Source: Streptomyces sp. NBC_00353 (lineage in GTDB: Bacteria; Actinomycetota; Actinomycetes; Streptomycetales; Streptomycetaceae). From it: a DNA stretch of 64,000 nucleotides. The translations under genes and the position numbers were made by a program. Location: the NCBI RefSeq assembly GCF_036108815.1, contig NZ_CP107985.1, forward strand, positions 2,852,001-2,916,000, written 5' to 3'. Numbering within the stretch: the stretch's first letter is position 1; every line of letters starts with the position of its first letter. Below are positions 33,258 through 40,810 of the stretch, in pieces. The notes below the pieces were generated by a model. That model was not told the origin of the DNA. It did no database searches and saw only the letters and a program-made list of their open reading frames with translations.

Positions 33258-33794
33258 TCAGGAAGAGGAAGAGGCTACCGAGTCGGTGAGCTCCGAGGGC
33301 GGTTCGACTCCGATTTCCTGGAGAAGTCCTGCTACGTCGCGGTCGAGCTGGACACCCACCTCGGCGACTTCCTGAATCCCGATGCCGCCGAAAACCGTGC
33401 TGGGCTGGTCGATCGTGAAGACCGCCATGTCAGAGTCATCGCCGCTGATCAGGATCCGCAGTGGCGCGTACAGCAGGGCCGTATGGTCATGCCGGAACAT
33501 TTTCTCCGCAGTCACATGATTGCCGAGCAGGTACTCGACGACCTTGGTCCGGTGTCCTGCAGCCGCCATCAGCGCAGTGGCGTCGATGGTGTGGAAAATC
33601 AACAAGCCATTCGGCGCCTGGGCGGCGATAGTGGCCCGCACGTCGTCCCAGGTGCCGCCCCTCTCAGTGATACGCACCGTGGCGGCGGCATCGAAGAGCG
33701 GGGCCGACTGTTCGAAGCGGCGCCGGAACTCGTCGAATCCTATTCCTGTCGGAATGTGGAGGCGGGTCATGGTATGCGGTGCAGTCAGGGTCAT
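33258..33794 (-). CDS. DUF302 family protein
   Basis: 178 residues. TRLHIPTGIGFDEFRRRFEQ, GLLIFHTIDATALMAAAG, VEYLLGNHVTAEKMFRHDHT, LLYAPLRILI and MAVFTIDQPSTVFGGIG match the DUF302 pattern, a small ligand-binding-like alpha/beta fold of unknown function. ATG at 33794 or 33770. It stands alone within the island between remnants, with its own upstream region. Confidence 0.75.
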   Translation of the reverse strand: MTLTAPHTMTRLHIPTGIGFDEFRRRFEQSAPLFDAAATVRITERGGTWDDVRATIAAQAPNGLLIFHTIDATALMAAAGHRTKVVEYLLGNHVTAEKMFRHDHTALLYAPLRILISGDDSDMAVFTIDQPSTVFGGIGIQEVAEVGVQLDRDVAGLLQEIGVEPPSELTDSVASSSS

Positions 33795-34085
33795 AGCGTC
33801 CCCGATCTCGTCGTCAGTTCATAACACAGCTTCTCCCACCCTACGGGCGGCCGACCTACCCGGCATATCCATGCAAGTCGGTAAGTGAGGGGACCGGCGG
33901 GCGGGCCCGTCGCCGTTGCGGGGGCGGCCTCTCAGGCCCGGAAGGCGATTCGTGGCAATGTATCCACTACCCTGCGCGCGTGCTCCCTCGGAGGTGAGTG
34001 TGAGGGGGCTGGCGCGGCTCCCGGCCGACGCCAGGGCACCCTCGCGATGGGCGCCCCGGCGTCGTGTGGTTCCGATTCCCGGTTG

Positions 34086-34337
34086 TCAGAGGGCGGGGTG
34101 CTGGTCGCGCGCGGGGCTGAGTGTCTCCAGGAGTAAGGCGATGTGCAGGATCGTCGACTCCGCGTACGGGTTGGCCGCCAGCTGCACGCCGATGGGCATG
34201 CCGTCGCTGCTGGTCCCGAATCGCATCGACAGGGCCGGATGTCCCGTCAGGTTGAACGGGACAGTCGTCGACGATACGTGGGAAGCGCCCATCGCCTGGC
34301 CGCCGAGGGTGAACTCCTCCAGCTGGTGCTTGTGGGA
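34086..34337 (-). pseudogene. amidase-signature family, C-terminal fragment
   Basis: The minus strand reads KHQLEEFTLGGQAMGASHVS, then TTVPFNLTGHPALSMRFGTS and GMPIGVQLAANPYAESTILH: the conserved NLTGHPA and GxPxGVQLxA segments at the end of amidase-signature enzymes, followed by a normal stop at 34086. The N-terminal ~80%, including the Ser-Ser-Lys triad, is missing. The break at about 34337 joins an unrelated plus-strand fragment. Confidence 0.7.
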
Positions 34338-34481
34338 TCAACCGCGGTCGACTGGCTCACCCCGGAGCAGATCACCGAGCGCATGTCCGAGGTCTACGCG
34401 ATCCGCCTGCTCGATGCCCTGGACGAGGCCGGCCCCCACGTACGGAGTCACGACGGCCGCCGACTCGCAAAGAAGCCGTGA
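34338..34481 (+). pseudogene. C-terminal fragment of unknown gene
   Basis: The plus-strand frame STAVDWLTPEQITERMSEVY, then AIRLLDALDEAGPHV and RLAKKP-stop reads as real helical protein but has no start of its own; upstream codons belong to the antisense of the amidase fragment. It ends 20 bp before the immunity-like peptide gene, perhaps its former operon partner. Family not recognised. Confidence 0.4.
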
Positions 34482-34501
34482 CCCCAGAGCCTCGCCGAAG
34501 A

Positions 34502-34711
34502 ATGAGCCGCGAGGAAGCCTTGCCCCTTGTGCAGCGCCTCTTGACCGGGGACCTTGCCAGCGAGGCAGAGGGTGACGAGATCCTTGACGCCTTGGAGCAC
34601 GGACTCGCATGCCCTCACGTCAGCGACTAAATCCACTGGGACGCCGATCCCGATCTGAGCGCTGAGCGGATCGTCGATCGAGCGTTGGCCTACAAGCCGA
34701 TCGCACTCTGA
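34502..34711 (+). pseudogene. e9imm-like (colicin-immunity-type) peptide with in-frame stop
   Basis: 69 codons from ATG 34502: MSREEALPLVQRLLTGDLAS, GDEILDALEHGLACPHVSD, TAA stop at 34628-34630, then in the same frame IHWDADPDLSAERIVDRALA and YKPIAL-stop. I recognise the small Streptomyces peptide family usually reading HVSGYIFWDxDPELSAEKVVDxALAYKPI; the TAA stands exactly where Tyr/Leu is expected. One base change therefore explains the break. The stop codon at 34709 lies inside the target duplication of cassette 2. Confidence 0.65.
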
Positions 34712-34718
34712 CTCAAGC
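34704..34718. repeat. 15-bp target-site duplication, left copy
   Basis: CACTCTGACTCAAGC immediately left of the cassette 2 tip TGTCTGG; exact copy at 35326-35340. Confidence 0.85.
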
Positions 34719-35325
34719 TGTCTGGTCCCAGTTGATGCGCGACGTTTTGATCCCAGGTGATGTTTGACGCCTGGCCTAGTAGCCGGCCTCACCAGGACGA
34801 GTCAACTGTTTCAATGACGCGGACGTCGCCGAGGTGCGGCTTCCACAAGCCGGAGTGCCCGCGAGCGGGTATCCCCTGGCTCAGAGGGCGCACGCCTGTA
34901 AACGCCCAGAGCCAGCCACCTCCCGATGACGTCGGCCCCACCTTGAAGCAGTCGACCAGCTGACCTACTGCGAAGATCAGGCCGAAGTGGCGTGGCCAAA
35001 CCTCGGGTGGCCATCCGTGGTAGCCCGCCCAATCCAGGGTCGGCCTCACTTGCATTCCCGCTGGCAGCTTGGCCGCGTGATCCTCGGTGCGCGCCGCGTG
35101 GATGAGAACGAGCCCGCGATGGGATGTGGCGTTGCGACGAGGCAGCACGTCCAGATTACCGAAGACCAAGTGGCGTGCCCACGGCTGCTGGACGGTCACG
35201 GCGCGAAGCGCAGCCTCCTGCGATCGACGTTCTCTGAGGACCATCACAGACTTGAACCACCTGATCGCAGCCGCTGTCAACCATCAGCTGGGACCGAAGT
35301 ATCAAGCATCTCCCGGGACCGAACA
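34719..35325. mobile_element. IS481-like gene cassette 2 (607 bp)
   Basis: Inverted terminal repeats of about 50 bp. Left TGTCTGGTCCCAGTTGATGC, CGACG, then GATCCCAGGTGATGTTTGAC; right (other strand) TGTTCGGTCCCGGGAGATGC, TTGATAC, then GGTCCCAGCTGATGGTTGAC. By eye about 36 of 51 positions match. Each end again holds two sub-repeats (GGTCCCAGnTGATGnTTGAC). It carries only an ASCH-domain gene and no transposase, and is flanked by 15-bp direct repeats, proof of insertion. Confidence 0.8.
34789..35244 (-). CDS. ASCH domain protein (cassette 2 passenger)
   Basis: About 151 residues. ALRAVTVQQPWARHLVFGNLD at the start and HRGLVLIHAAR match the ASCH (PUA-like) fold; later come WPRHFGLIFAVGQLVDC and a C-terminal WLWAFTGVRPL. 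ASCH proteins bind RNA or modified nucleobases. I chose ATG 35244; the frame is open to a TTG at 35280 that lies within the terminal repeat. No strong ribosome-binding site is visible, so the start is uncertain. It fills nearly the whole cassette. Confidence 0.7.
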   Translation of the reverse strand: MVLRERRSQEAALRAVTVQQPWARHLVFGNLDVLPRRNATSHRGLVLIHAARTEDHAAKLPAGMQVRPTLDWAGYHGWPPEVWPRHFGLIFAVGQLVDCFKVGPTSSGGGWLWAFTGVRPLSQGIPARGHSGLWKPHLGDVRVIETVDSSW

Positions 35326-35340
35326 CACTCTGACTCAAGC
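35326..35340. repeat. 15-bp target-site duplication, right copy
   Basis: CACTCTGACTCAAGC immediately right of the cassette 2 tip; identical to 34704-34718. Confidence 0.85.
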
Positions 35341-35351
35341 AGTGCGGTAAG

Positions 35352-35525
35352 AGTGAGCCTTTTCCAACCTGAGGTTGAGGCGTGGTGAAGGACGAGAACG
35401 GTCTTCACGATGTCGGTGGTTGGTGCTGCAACGGAGCTTCCGCAGACGGCGCCAGCTTTTGAAGGTGGCCATGGCCTGCTCGCCGATGTATCGGATCTTG
35501 GCGTGGCTGCTGTGGCGGATGCGTA
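35352..35525 (-). pseudogene. IS5-family transposase, C-terminal fragment with terminal repeat
   Basis: Starts with the intact terminal repeat AGTGAGCCTTTTCCAACCTG (35352-35371). On the minus strand it encodes SSHAKIRYIGEQAMATFKSW and RRLRKLRCST, close to the complete transposase at 36.0-36.8 kb (THAKIRCLGEQAMATLKGW; RLLRKLRCGT). A frameshift follows near the C-terminus and the copy ends at about 35525. A second, older copy of the same IS. Confidence 0.75.
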
Positions 35526-35607
35526 CTGGCCGGAGGCCGCGCCCGCGCGGAGACGACGGGGCCGTTCCCGGTGACACGCACCGGGGATGGGCCCGTCGCC
35601 CGTTCGT

Positions 35608-36000
35608 TCAGGAAGCCCGGATCGCCCGGTCGATCTCCGCGCCGGTACGCGCCACGACGACGGGCCACTCGTCCCTGAGGGAGGCGGGCAGAAGCTCGCG
35701 GTCCTCGTCCTGCTGGATCATGGTCGGCCCGCCCGGGACGACGAGCACGGCACCCAGCCGTCGCAGCAGGACGGCCAGGAGGTCCATGATCCCGTCCCCT
35801 CCGAAGCGGTTGAAGGTGATGCCGGTCGGGTTGTTGAAGTACACACCCGCCTCCTCCCCCTCCGCCGTACTCACCAGCAGGAAGTCCGTCTCGGGGTCCC
35901 GCAGCACCGCATAGGGGCCAAGGACCTCGTGCGCGGCACTCATGTCCAGCGTCGCCGGCTCACCGTTCTCGAACCGGCACACGAAGATGTCAAAACTCAT
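35608..36000 (-). CDS. hypothetical protein between IS copies
   Basis: 130 residues: MSFDIFVCRFENGEPATLDM, PYAVLRDPETDFLLVSTAEG, EEAGVYFNNPTGITFNRFGG, GIMDLLAVLLRRLGAVLVVP. Small Streptomyces proteins beginning MSxDIFVxRFENGE are widespread and uncharacterised; some resemble immunity proteins of polymorphic toxin systems, but I cannot assign one. The ATG is 1 bp from the end of the downstream IS copy, so native promoter and ribosome-binding site are gone and expression would have to come from the IS. Confidence 0.65.
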   Translation of the reverse strand: MSFDIFVCRFENGEPATLDMSAAHEVLGPYAVLRDPETDFLLVSTAEGEEAGVYFNNPTGITFNRFGGDGIMDLLAVLLRRLGAVLVVPGGPTMIQQDEDRELLPASLRDEWPVVVARTGAEIDRAIRAS

Positions 36001-36895
36001 GGAGTCTGTTCTAACCTCAGGTTGAGGCGTGGTGAAGGACGACGACGGCCTTCACAATGTCGGTGATCCGGTTGGTGCCGCAGCGGAGCTTTCGCAGGAG
36101 GCGCCAGCCCTTCAGGGTGGCCATGGCCTGCTCGCCGAGACAGCGGATCTTGGCGTGGGTACTGTTGTGTCGCCGCTTCCAGCGCTTGAGCAGACGGCCC
36201 CTGAACGGCACCCGGACGGGGCGCCCGGCGCCCTGGTAAGCCTTGTCCGCCCAGCACTTCACGTCGGCCTCGGTGAGCGCGTCGATGATGCCGTGGCGCC
36301 GCGCGGCGGTCAGGTCATGGGTCGATCCGGGCAATGCCGGCGAGGCCCACAGCAGTCGACCGAACGGGTCGGTGAGGACCTGGACGTTCATGCCGTGGCG
36401 TTTGTGTTTTCCGGAGTAGTACGGGGTGTCGGCGGCGATCCGGTCGATCGGCAGCAGGGTGCCGTCCAGGATCACGAAGGCTTTCGCCTGTACGATCTTC
36501 ATCGCCTCGGTCAGGGTCGGCGCGGCGGCGGCCAGGACGTCGATCACCTCACGTATGTATCGGTACACGGTCGCGACGCCGATGCCGAACCCGGCGGCGA
36601 GCCGCGCGTAGGTGTCCCCGCACCGCAGGTGGGCGAGGACGAGCAGGGCCTGACGGCCGACAGGCAGCCGTCGCCACCGGGTCCCGATCTCTCGCTGCCG
36701 GGCACGGAGCCGCGTGGTCAGGTAGCGCAGGGTGCCGCTGGACAGATCAATCGACGAGGGGTAGACAAGCACGCGAAGCTCCTGACGGACACGGGTGATC
36801 TTGGTCGAGAACCCGTCTACCAGGAGCTTCGTCGTTCTGTACAGCTGGCAACCTCCAACACCTCACCGCCGCAGCCAGGTTGGAAAAGGCTCACT
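36001..36895. mobile_element. IS5-family insertion sequence, complete copy
   Basis: About 895 bp. The right end carries CAGGTTGGAAAAGGCTCACT (36876-36895); the left end (GAGTCTGTTCTAACCTCAGG) is a degenerate version of the same repeat. It encodes one 251-residue transposase. No target duplication was found, and the perfect partner of the right repeat is the one at 35352, not the one at 36001. Confidence 0.75.
36017..36772 (-). CDS. IS5-family transposase
   Basis: 251 residues, full length for the ISL2/IS1647-like group. N-terminal HTH region (LLVLAHLRCGDTYARLAAGF, GIGVATVYRYIREVIDVLA) and a DDE_Tnp_4 catalytic core with candidates in AFVILDGTLLPIDR (D), LPGSTHDLTAARR (D) and the C-terminal helix near GEQAMATLKGW (E). 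It appears intact and could mobilise both copies present here. Confidence 0.85.
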   Translation of the reverse strand: MLVYPSSIDLSSGTLRYLTTRLRARQREIGTRWRRLPVGRQALLVLAHLRCGDTYARLAAGFGIGVATVYRYIREVIDVLAAAAPTLTEAMKIVQAKAFVILDGTLLPIDRIAADTPYYSGKHKRHGMNVQVLTDPFGRLLWASPALPGSTHDLTAARRHGIIDALTEADVKCWADKAYQGAGRPVRVPFRGRLLKRWKRRHNSTHAKIRCLGEQAMATLKGWRLLRKLRCGTNRITDIVKAVVVLHHAST

Positions 36896-37452
36896 GGGCG
36901 GAGTTGACAGATCAGGCGGCAAGCGCATTACTCGGGACCCTGGCCGGCGGAGCCATCACGGTGCATGTTGCGCGCTGGCAGACCTCAAAGTCGATCACGG
37001 CTCAAGCCGAGCTAGCGGCTTCTCAACACGCCGCGAGCGCAGCACTGGTTCAAGAGCAGTGGGAACGGCAACGCTCTACTGAAGCCGCCCAGAGGCTCCT
37101 GGAGAGACTCGCGACTCTCTATGCGTGGCTGCCGTCGCTGCCGGACCTTGCGCTGGAGAGGCCAACGCTGAGCGCCCATGCGCGCGAGCAATGCTCTGTG
37201 GCGCTGTCCTCTGTTCGTCACCGCATGCAGACCGACCTCCTCTCAATTGGAGATACCGAGGCCCGGGCGCGTTATCGCACTCTCGTGAAGATCGTCTTCG
37301 ACGTCGGGTGGCGGGGCATGGGGCAGGGGGACCGAGAGCGGCAAATCGCTGATGCAAGGGGCTACATGCGTACAGCTCACATAGGAGGCAATCGTGGACG
37401 GCACCGTGCTTCCAGCGCACGTTGCTCCACCTGTCCTAGATCGGCAAGGTGA
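36880..37452 (+). CDS. hypothetical membrane protein, N-terminus overlapped by IS end
   Basis: Up to 190 residues. A short hydrophobic segment ALLGTLAGGAITVHVARW is followed by a long helical region rich in A/Q/E (SITAQAELAASQHAASAALV, QEQWERQRSTEAAQRLLERL), then SVRHRMQTDLLSIGD. The first ~8 codons lie in the IS5 terminal repeat, so the natural start was lost or replaced; TTG 36903 is possible. The last ~20 codons overlap a small gene in another frame and look unnatural. It resembles the gene at 37.8 kb in design. Confidence 0.5.
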   Translation: MEKAHWAELTDQAASALLGTLAGGAITVHVARWQTSKSITAQAELAASQHAASAALVQEQWERQRSTEAAQRLLERLATLYAWLPSLPDLALERPTLSAHAREQCSVALSSVRHRMQTDLLSIGDTEARARYRTLVKIVFDVGWRGMGQGDRERQIADARGYMRTAHIGGNRGRHRASSARCSTCPRSAR

Positions 37453-37513
37453 TGACGCCTGGACACCACCTCAGGTGCCCTGGCATTGGCATGACCCTGC
37501 GGATGGCAGTTGA
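37394..37513 (+). CDS. 39-residue small ORF with strong ribosome-binding site
   Basis: GTG at 37394 preceded by AGGAGG with 5-nt spacing, one of the best sites in the island. The product begins MDGTVLPAHVAPPVLDRQGD and ends PPQVPWHWHDPADGS: Pro/Trp/His-rich, acidic, without a hydrophobic segment. It overlaps the 3' end of the preceding gene in another frame, typical of a coupled small gene. No function can be given. Confidence 0.4.
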   Translation: MDGTVLPAHVAPPVLDRQGDDAWTPPQVPWHWHDPADGS

Positions 37514-37833
37514 GCAGCGATGCGAATGAGATGCTCCGCCGAGCTCGATACCTCTCCGTCACAGTCCTGGACCGTGGGCGTCCCAGCTGTCCGACTGTCC
37601 GATTAGGGCTATGACCTGCGAAAAGTTGCCGGCAACTCTATCTCGGGCTGTCCGGGCGGTCCGGTTACAGACGGCTGCAACACCCCGGCGTGTTGCAGCC
37701 CATCGGCAAAGGCCGACCTACGTGGTTGCTGGACGGCAAGCCGCAGGCGCCTTCCTTCAACGCTCGGTAGCGAACCTGAGACCGACATGGCATTTAGCCA
37801 ACCTGACCCGGCGACTCCAGCGAGACTCTGTGC

Positions 37834-38370
37834 ATGGAATCGTCGGTTGTCGTCGGAGTCATCGGTCTGGCGAGTGCCCTCCTGGGTGCGGGTGTGGCGT
37901 TCGCTGGGATCGTGTACCAGCAGCGACACCAGGCACGGATTGGCCGCGAGGCGCAGCGCCAGGCTCTGGCTACCGCAGCTGTTGAGCGGGTCCTCGGCGA
38001 GCTGTCAGCTATCCAACGAATCGTCAGGCGGTCAACGCGGGACCTGACCGCTGAAGAGGCGGAGGAGCGACGTCTCCGTCTGCACGACCACGTGGCTTCC
38101 ATCCTCTTGGAGGCTCAACGAATACCTGATCCTCGGGTGCGAGACCGGGTGAGGGAGAACGCGTCGTTCGTGCTTCTCTCCCCGCCTGAGGACACCCGCA
38201 CACCCGACGAGCGCCGAATGGACGGGATGTGGGTGTGTGGGGATTCGATTGGGTGTCTTGGCGCATATCTACGCGAGGAGCCGCTGCCTGACAGACTCTC
38301 CCCCGTACAGGAACTCATAGACAGGTGGCCCACGTTCCGAGGCGGAACGGACTGGTTCATGGAGGCATGA
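37834..38370 (+). CDS. hypothetical single-pass membrane protein
   Basis: 178 residues. N-terminal transmembrane helix VVGVIGLASALLGAGVAFAG, then a basic coiled-coil-like stretch (QQRHQARIGREAQRQALATA) and a soluble helical domain (RRLRLHDHVASILLEAQRIP; CGDSIGCLGAYLREEPLPDR). Similar one-helix proteins are common in accessory regions of Streptomyces; function unknown. No clear Shine-Dalgarno before the ATG at 37834. Confidence 0.6.
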   Translation: MESSVVVGVIGLASALLGAGVAFAGIVYQQRHQARIGREAQRQALATAAVERVLGELSAIQRIVRRSTRDLTAEEAEERRLRLHDHVASILLEAQRIPDPRVRDRVRENASFVLLSPPEDTRTPDERRMDGMWVCGDSIGCLGAYLREEPLPDRLSPVQELIDRWPTFRGGTDWFMEA

Positions 38371-38518
38371 GTGGCACTAGGCAGTGCACGAGCGTCCCGG
38401 CTGTCCAGCTACAGATGAGCTGCAACAGGTCACGGGCAGCAACCGGCCTCTCTCCCCTCGCCTCTCGGACTAGCGGACCTCACGAATGGCCGGAATTTCG
38501 TCTTCCGGTGGAGAGACG

Positions 38519-38695
38519 GTGGCAAAGGCCGTTCCTGCCGTGGTGCCCAACGCTTCGCCCCAGGTCACGGCCCTGGTCCGGCACTACTGGCGGGCACAGC
38601 GCCTGTGGTCCGGCTCGTACTTCGCCGGATCGGTGGGCGGGGCTCCGCTCTCGATCGTCCGTCAGTACATCGAGCAGCAGAACCGTCCGCTCTAG
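38519..38695 (+). pseudogene. tnpA: IS200/IS605 tnpA, C-terminal remnant
   Basis: The frame gives KAVPAVVPNASPQVTALVRH, then YWRAQRLWSGSYFAGSVGGA and PLSIVRQYIEQQNRPL-stop, the end of a Y1 transposase (LWSxSYFxxSVGGAPLxxxxxYIEQQ). The HUH motif and catalytic Tyr region lie upstream and are missing. The IS right-end hairpin follows 35 bp after the stop. Confidence 0.8.
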
Positions 38696-38730
38696 CCCGC
38701 AGGTCAGAGCACTTCTCAGAATCACTTCAC

Positions 38731-38750
38731 CACCGGGCTGAAGCCCGGTG
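38731..38750. mobile_element. IS200/IS605-type right-end hairpin
   Basis: CACCGGGCTGAAGCCCGGTG, a 9-bp perfect stem with a 2-nt loop, followed by CACTGCAATCAATTCCGG. Typical right end after tnpA. It marks the right edge of the island, pointing away from the left-edge copy. Confidence 0.7.
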
Positions 38751-38776
38751 CACTGCAATCAATTCCGGCAGCCGGC

Positions 38777-39721
38777 TCAAGGAGCCGCGGGGGTCACCGC
38801 ACGGCGGCCCCAGCCGGTCCCGGCGAGGACGAGCACCGCGCCCAGTACGCCGAGGGCGGAGAGCCGTTCACCGCCGATCGCGATGCCCGCGGCGGCTGCC
38901 CACAGCGGTTCCGTACCGAGCAGCAGACTGACCCGGGACGGCGAGGTGCGGCGTACCGACCACATCTGCACGAAGAAGGCGAACAGCGTGCAGAAGACGG
39001 AGAGGAACAGCAGCCCGCCCCACTCACGGACGCCGAACCCCGCGGCCACCGTCCAAGGCGACGCCCCGGTGCCGGGAACGGCGGCGAGCACGGCGAAGAC
39101 GGCGACCGCGCTGCCGAGCTGCACGGTGGTCAACGACAGCGAGTCCGCCGCCCGGACGGACTTGATGCGGGCCATCAACAGCACATGGAGAGTACGGGCG
39201 AGGGCGGCCACCAGCATCAGCAGATCGCCCACCGACGGGCTGGTGAAACCGCCGCCCTGGGTCAGCAGCACGACACCCGCGACGGACAGTGCGGCGGCGG
39301 CGAGGAACGCTCCGCGCGGCCGGACCCTGGTCACGGCGGCCTCCGCGAGCGGCGTGAAGATCATGGTGAGGCTGATGATGAGCCCGGCGTTGGTCGCCGA
39401 GGTGTGCACGACGCCGTAGGTCTCCACCAGGAAGATCCCGCTGAGGACCAGTCCCAGCAGACCGGCGCCGCGCCACTGCGCCGCGCTGAGCGCCCGGAGC
39501 CTGCGCCACCCGGCGACGGCGAGGACGGGCAGCACGATGACGAAGCGCAGGACGAGCACCGCGACGACGGTGGACGTCGTGGTGATGCCCTTGGCAGCGA
39601 GATAGCTGGCGCCCCAGACGACGGCGACGAGCAGCACCGGCAGATCGGTGAGCCAGGCCCGGCGCGGCGGTGCGAGGGCGGGCAGGGCGACAGCGGACAC
39701 CTGGTTCTCCTGATTCTCCAC
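38777..39721 (-). CDS. EamA/DMT family transporter
   Basis: 314 residues, ten predicted helices in two EamA repeats: LPVLLVAVVWGASYLAAKGI, LGLVLSGIFLVETYGVVHTS, ATNAGLIISLTMIFTPLAEA in the first half; LLFLSVFCTLFAFFVQMWSV, VSLLLGTEPLWAAAAGIAIG in the second. A drug/metabolite exporter of unknown substrate. First chromosomal gene right of the island; its 3' end is about 25 bp from the IS remnant and is intact. Confidence 0.9.
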   Translation of the reverse strand: MENQENQVSAVALPALAPPRRAWLTDLPVLLVAVVWGASYLAAKGITTTSTVVAVLVLRFVIVLPVLAVAGWRRLRALSAAQWRGAGLLGLVLSGIFLVETYGVVHTSATNAGLIISLTMIFTPLAEAAVTRVRPRGAFLAAAALSVAGVVLLTQGGGFTSPSVGDLLMLVAALARTLHVLLMARIKSVRAADSLSLTTVQLGSAVAVFAVLAAVPGTGASPWTVAAGFGVREWGGLLFLSVFCTLFAFFVQMWSVRRTSPSRVSLLLGTEPLWAAAAGIAIGGERLSALGVLGAVLVLAGTGWGRRAVTPAAP

Positions 39722-39914
39722 AGCGGGAACGATGTGGAGACCTCACCGGCTCACACGCGGAACGATCACGGTACCGGGCGGGCCCCGGCTGCGGGAACAC
39801 CTGTCTCACCGGCCGGGCGAGGCAGCCGATTCCCGCCGGTGGCCGTCCGGAAGGGTGGACCACCGCTGTCCGTCCTACCCTGGCCAGGAAGGTTTCCGAA
39901 CGTAAAGGGAGATC

Positions 39915-40745
39915 ATGATCGAGACCCCGGCCCGCCCCCTCAACGACGGTCGCACCATTCCCGCCGTCGGGCTCGGCACCTGGCCGATGGACGACGACGC
40001 GGCCGAGCAGGCCGTCGCCGGGGCGCTGGGCCTCGGATACCGGCTCGTCGACACCGCGCTCAACTACCGCAACGAGACCGGCACCGGCCGCGGGATCGCC
40101 CGCAGCGGTGTGCCGCGCGAGGACGTCTTCGTCACCACCAAGGTCCCGGGCCGGCACCACGGATACGAGAAGACGCTGGCGTCGTTCGAGGAGTCCCGGC
40201 GCAATCTCGGGCTCGACTACGTGGACCTGTATCTCATCCACTGGCCGCTGCCCCGGGTCGATCTGTACGTCGACACCTGGAAAGCAATGATCCAGCTCCG
40301 CAAGGACGGTCTGGTGCGGTCGATCGGTGTCTCCAACTTCACCGCGGCCCATGTCGAGCGGCTGGAGCAGGAGACCGGGGTGCTGCCCGCCGTCAACCAG
40401 ATCGAGATGCATCCGCGCTTCCCGCAGGAGGAGCTGCGGGCCGTGCACGAGGCGAAGGGCATCGTCACCGAGAGCTGGAGCCCGCTGGGCCGCGGACACC
40501 GGCTGCTGGCGGACCCGGAGATCGTCGCCGTCGCCGAGGCGCACGGTGTGACACCCGGTCAGGCTGTGCTGCGCTGGCACACCCAGCTCGGTGCGGTGCC
40601 GATCCCGAAGTCCGCCGATCCGGGGCGGCAGCGCGAGAATCTGGATCTGTTCGGCTTCGAGCTGACGGCGGACGAACTGGCCCGGATCTCCGCGGGCCCG
40701 CGGCGGCGGTTCGGCGGAGACCCGGAGTCCCACGAGGAGTTCTGA
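39915..40745 (+). CDS. aldo/keto reductase
   Basis: 276 residues, complete AKR (beta/alpha)8 barrel: GLGTWPMDDDAAEQAVAGAL, catalytic Asp and Tyr in VDTALNYRNE, Lys in VTTKVPG, His in YLIHWPLP, and the NADPH-binding PIPKSADPGRQRENLDLFGF near the C-terminus. It reduces aldehydes or ketones with NADPH. ATG 39915 with AAAGGGAG 5-8 nt upstream. Divergent from the transporter. Confidence 0.93.
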   Translation: MIETPARPLNDGRTIPAVGLGTWPMDDDAAEQAVAGALGLGYRLVDTALNYRNETGTGRGIARSGVPREDVFVTTKVPGRHHGYEKTLASFEESRRNLGLDYVDLYLIHWPLPRVDLYVDTWKAMIQLRKDGLVRSIGVSNFTAAHVERLEQETGVLPAVNQIEMHPRFPQEELRAVHEAKGIVTESWSPLGRGHRLLADPEIVAVAEAHGVTPGQAVLRWHTQLGAVPIPKSADPGRQRENLDLFGFELTADELARISAGPRRRFGGDPESHEEF

Positions 40746-40810
40746 CCGGCGGCGACTCACCGGCCGGGGTTCACCCGTGGGATCTCACGCCGGACCTCGC
40801 GGTTCCCGGG

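Noticed and set aside
30427..35325. Repeated GATGCTTGAC words considered as a CRISPR-like array.
   Set aside because: They occur only as paired sub-repeats at element ends in inverted orientation, without regular spacers.
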